A stretch of DNA of 64,000 bases from Peptostreptococcaceae bacterium (GTDB lineage: Bacteria > Bacillota > Clostridia > Peptostreptococcales > Peptostreptococcaceae), in the NCBI GenBank assembly GCA_025210335.1, contig JAOARY010000019.1, positions 1 to 64,000 of the forward strand, written 5' to 3'. Position numbers and translations under genes: made by a program. Each line of letters starts with the position of its first letter. Within the stretch, counting starts at the first letter, position 1. The notes beneath the pieces are model-generated. The model worked only from the letters and a program-made list of their open reading frames with translations, made no database searches and was not told where the DNA came from. Shown piece after piece: positions 62,950-64,000 of the stretch.

Positions 62950-64000
62950 TTATAATATATTAGATATTTTCTTATCATCTTTATTTATTTTTAGATAATT
63001 AATAGTAAATATATTTATTATAGGTAATAAATACAGATAAAAAGCATAAGGTATAAAAGAAAAAGCATCAACATTTAATGTAGTAGTTGGAACAAAAGCA
63101 GCAATATTCCAAGGTATTAATGCTGATAATAATATGCTTGTGTTTTCAATATCTATAGCCAGATTATAATCATTTAAATTTCTTTTTTTATAGACCTTAG
63201 ACATAAGTTCAGTTGTAAGAACTACTGATATAGCTTGATTACACCCAAATGCACCAGTAAGTATACTTGTTACAAATGTATAAAGATATACTTGCGTTTT
63301 ACTTTTAGCTTTTAGAAGTATATTTTCAATAGTCTTTAACATATTTGTCCCATTAAATATTCCTGCCAAAGCACAGGAAACAAATATAACAAAAGATGCC
63401 TTCCACATTGAAATAATCCCACCACCTTTGATTATTGTTGAAAGAGGATTTGATGGGTCTAATTTAAATCCAAGTACTAAAAATTTAATCACTTCCATTA
63501 AAGAATAATTTTGATATGTAATGCTTATCAAAAAGGATATTACGATACTTATAAGCATTGATAATTTAACATTTACTTTAAATAAAGAAAGAATAATTAT
63601 TATAAAAGATGGAAGTAATACTAATACACTTATATTAAAAGTAGCTAAAATATCATTATCTATGGTATTTCCTAAAAAATTAAGTGGTGTTTTTAAAGAA
63701 ATAATAGCATATAAAATACAAGTGACTATAAATGGTATTATAGAAGTCTTTATCATATTTTTGATATTCAAATAAAGATTAGTATTAGTTAAATTAGCAA
63801 CCAAATTAGCACTAGAAGACATAGGAGAACATCTATCACCCAAAAAACTTCCTGAAATTATAGCACCTGCTGCAATGCTAAGATTGATATTTCCGCTTCT
63901 AGCAAGAACCATAAGTGCAATGCCAACAGTTCCAACTGTACCAAAAGATGTTCCAAGTAGTATGGATACAATTGAACTTATCAAAAACGCATACAAAATA
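62950..64000 (-). CDS. NhaC-family Na+/H+ antiporter, partial
   Basis: At least 349 residues are present; the gene continues past the window end, so the N-terminus (roughly 100 residues) is missing. It has many hydrophobic segments, plus the family motifs GTSFGTVGTVGIALMV, AAGAIISGSFLGDRCSPMSS and GAFGCNQAISVVLTTELMS. It resembles NhaC and MleN-type antiporters, which exchange Na+ with protons or with malate/lactate. The substrate is not clear from this part. Confidence 0.88.
   Translation of the reverse strand, partial: ILYAFLISSIVSILLGTSFGTVGTVGIALMVLARSGNINLSIAAGAIISGSFLGDRCSPMSSSANLVANLTNTNLYLNIKNMIKTSIIPFIVTCILYAIISLKTPLNFLGNTIDNDILATFNISVLVLLPSFIIIILSLFKVNVKLSMLISIVISFLISITYQNYSLMEVIKFLVLGFKLDPSNPLSTIIKGGGIISMWKASFVIFVSCALAGIFNGTNMLKTIENILLKAKSKTQVYLYTFVTSILTGAFGCNQAISVVLTTELMSKVYKKRNLNDYNLAIDIENTSILLSALIPWNIAAFVPTTTLNVDAFSFIPYAFYLYLLPIINIFTINYLKINKDDKKISNIL

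Overview
The window reads as chromosome of a very AT-rich, Gram-positive, obligately anaerobic Firmicute of the class Clostridia. The evidence is strong AGGAGG-type ribosome sites, frequent TTG and GTG starts, U-rich hairpin terminators after most genes, an anaerobic oxidative and nitrosative stress set (PrxQ-type peroxiredoxin, desulfoferrodoxin, rubrerythrin, hybrid-cluster protein), a GntR/YtrA-type ABC operon, an NAD-dependent DNA ligase, and chemotaxis and flagellin genes. I cannot name the species. No rRNA or tRNA gene and no intact transposase was seen.

Layout. 1-500: a one-spacer CRISPR remnant, then an ECF sigma/anti-sigma pair (502-1450). 1895-5044: a secreted clostripain-like protease and a MATE exporter. 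5144-8640: an accessory, conflict-rich stretch. It holds a secreted polymorphic-type toxin with a convergent DUF1871-like putative immunity gene, a PD-(D/E)XK nuclease-like protein, and a type III toxin-antitoxin locus. That locus has a ToxN/AbiQ-like RNase, three 34-nt antitoxin RNA repeats, an intervening terminator and its own promoter, and it is bracketed by 76-bp direct repeats. 8682-13893: an S41 peptidase and a YtrA-like regulator with an ABC exporter. 14022-19348: ArsR regulator and the stress genes, with hcp divergent from a Crp/Fnr-type gene. 19497-23751: a possible IS200/IS605-type end remnant, small membrane proteins, an MFS pump with a leader hairpin, and a Bax-inhibitor-like protein. 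24131-27175: pantothenate synthesis (a PanG-type ketopantoate reductase candidate, panB, panC, panD). 27274-33544: GNAT, a large DUF2339-like membrane protein, a sensor-only dCache protein, membrane proteins and a GDT1-type cation exporter with an unusual Cys-containing tail. 33775-37439: a lactococcin-972-type bacteriocin cluster. 38267-42610: ligA and a locally duplicated block in which a site-2 protease (M50) gene is broken by a perfect 35-bp tandem duplication. 42743-48861: amidohydrolase/MBL pair, a class-V aminotransferase, a cyclophilin lipoprotein and YibE/F. 49116-58531: secreted WG-repeat-like and discoidin-like proteins, a chemoreceptor, an orphan flagellin and an HD-GYP phosphodiesterase with a periplasmic-binding sensor. 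58799-64000: a MerR/methyltransferase-like fusion, an unknown 401-aa protein, a LytTR/DUF3021 regulatory cluster with a 57-aa membrane protein, and a truncated NhaC-type antiporter running off the window end.

The most notable items are the complete toxIN-like locus with its flanking repeats, the toxin/immunity pair, the lactococcin-972 cluster with a poly-A frame break in its last gene, the exactly revertible 35-bp duplication in the M50 gene, and a recurring family of roughly 100-bp two-stem hairpins used as intergenic terminators. Family names come from sequence recognition without database searches.
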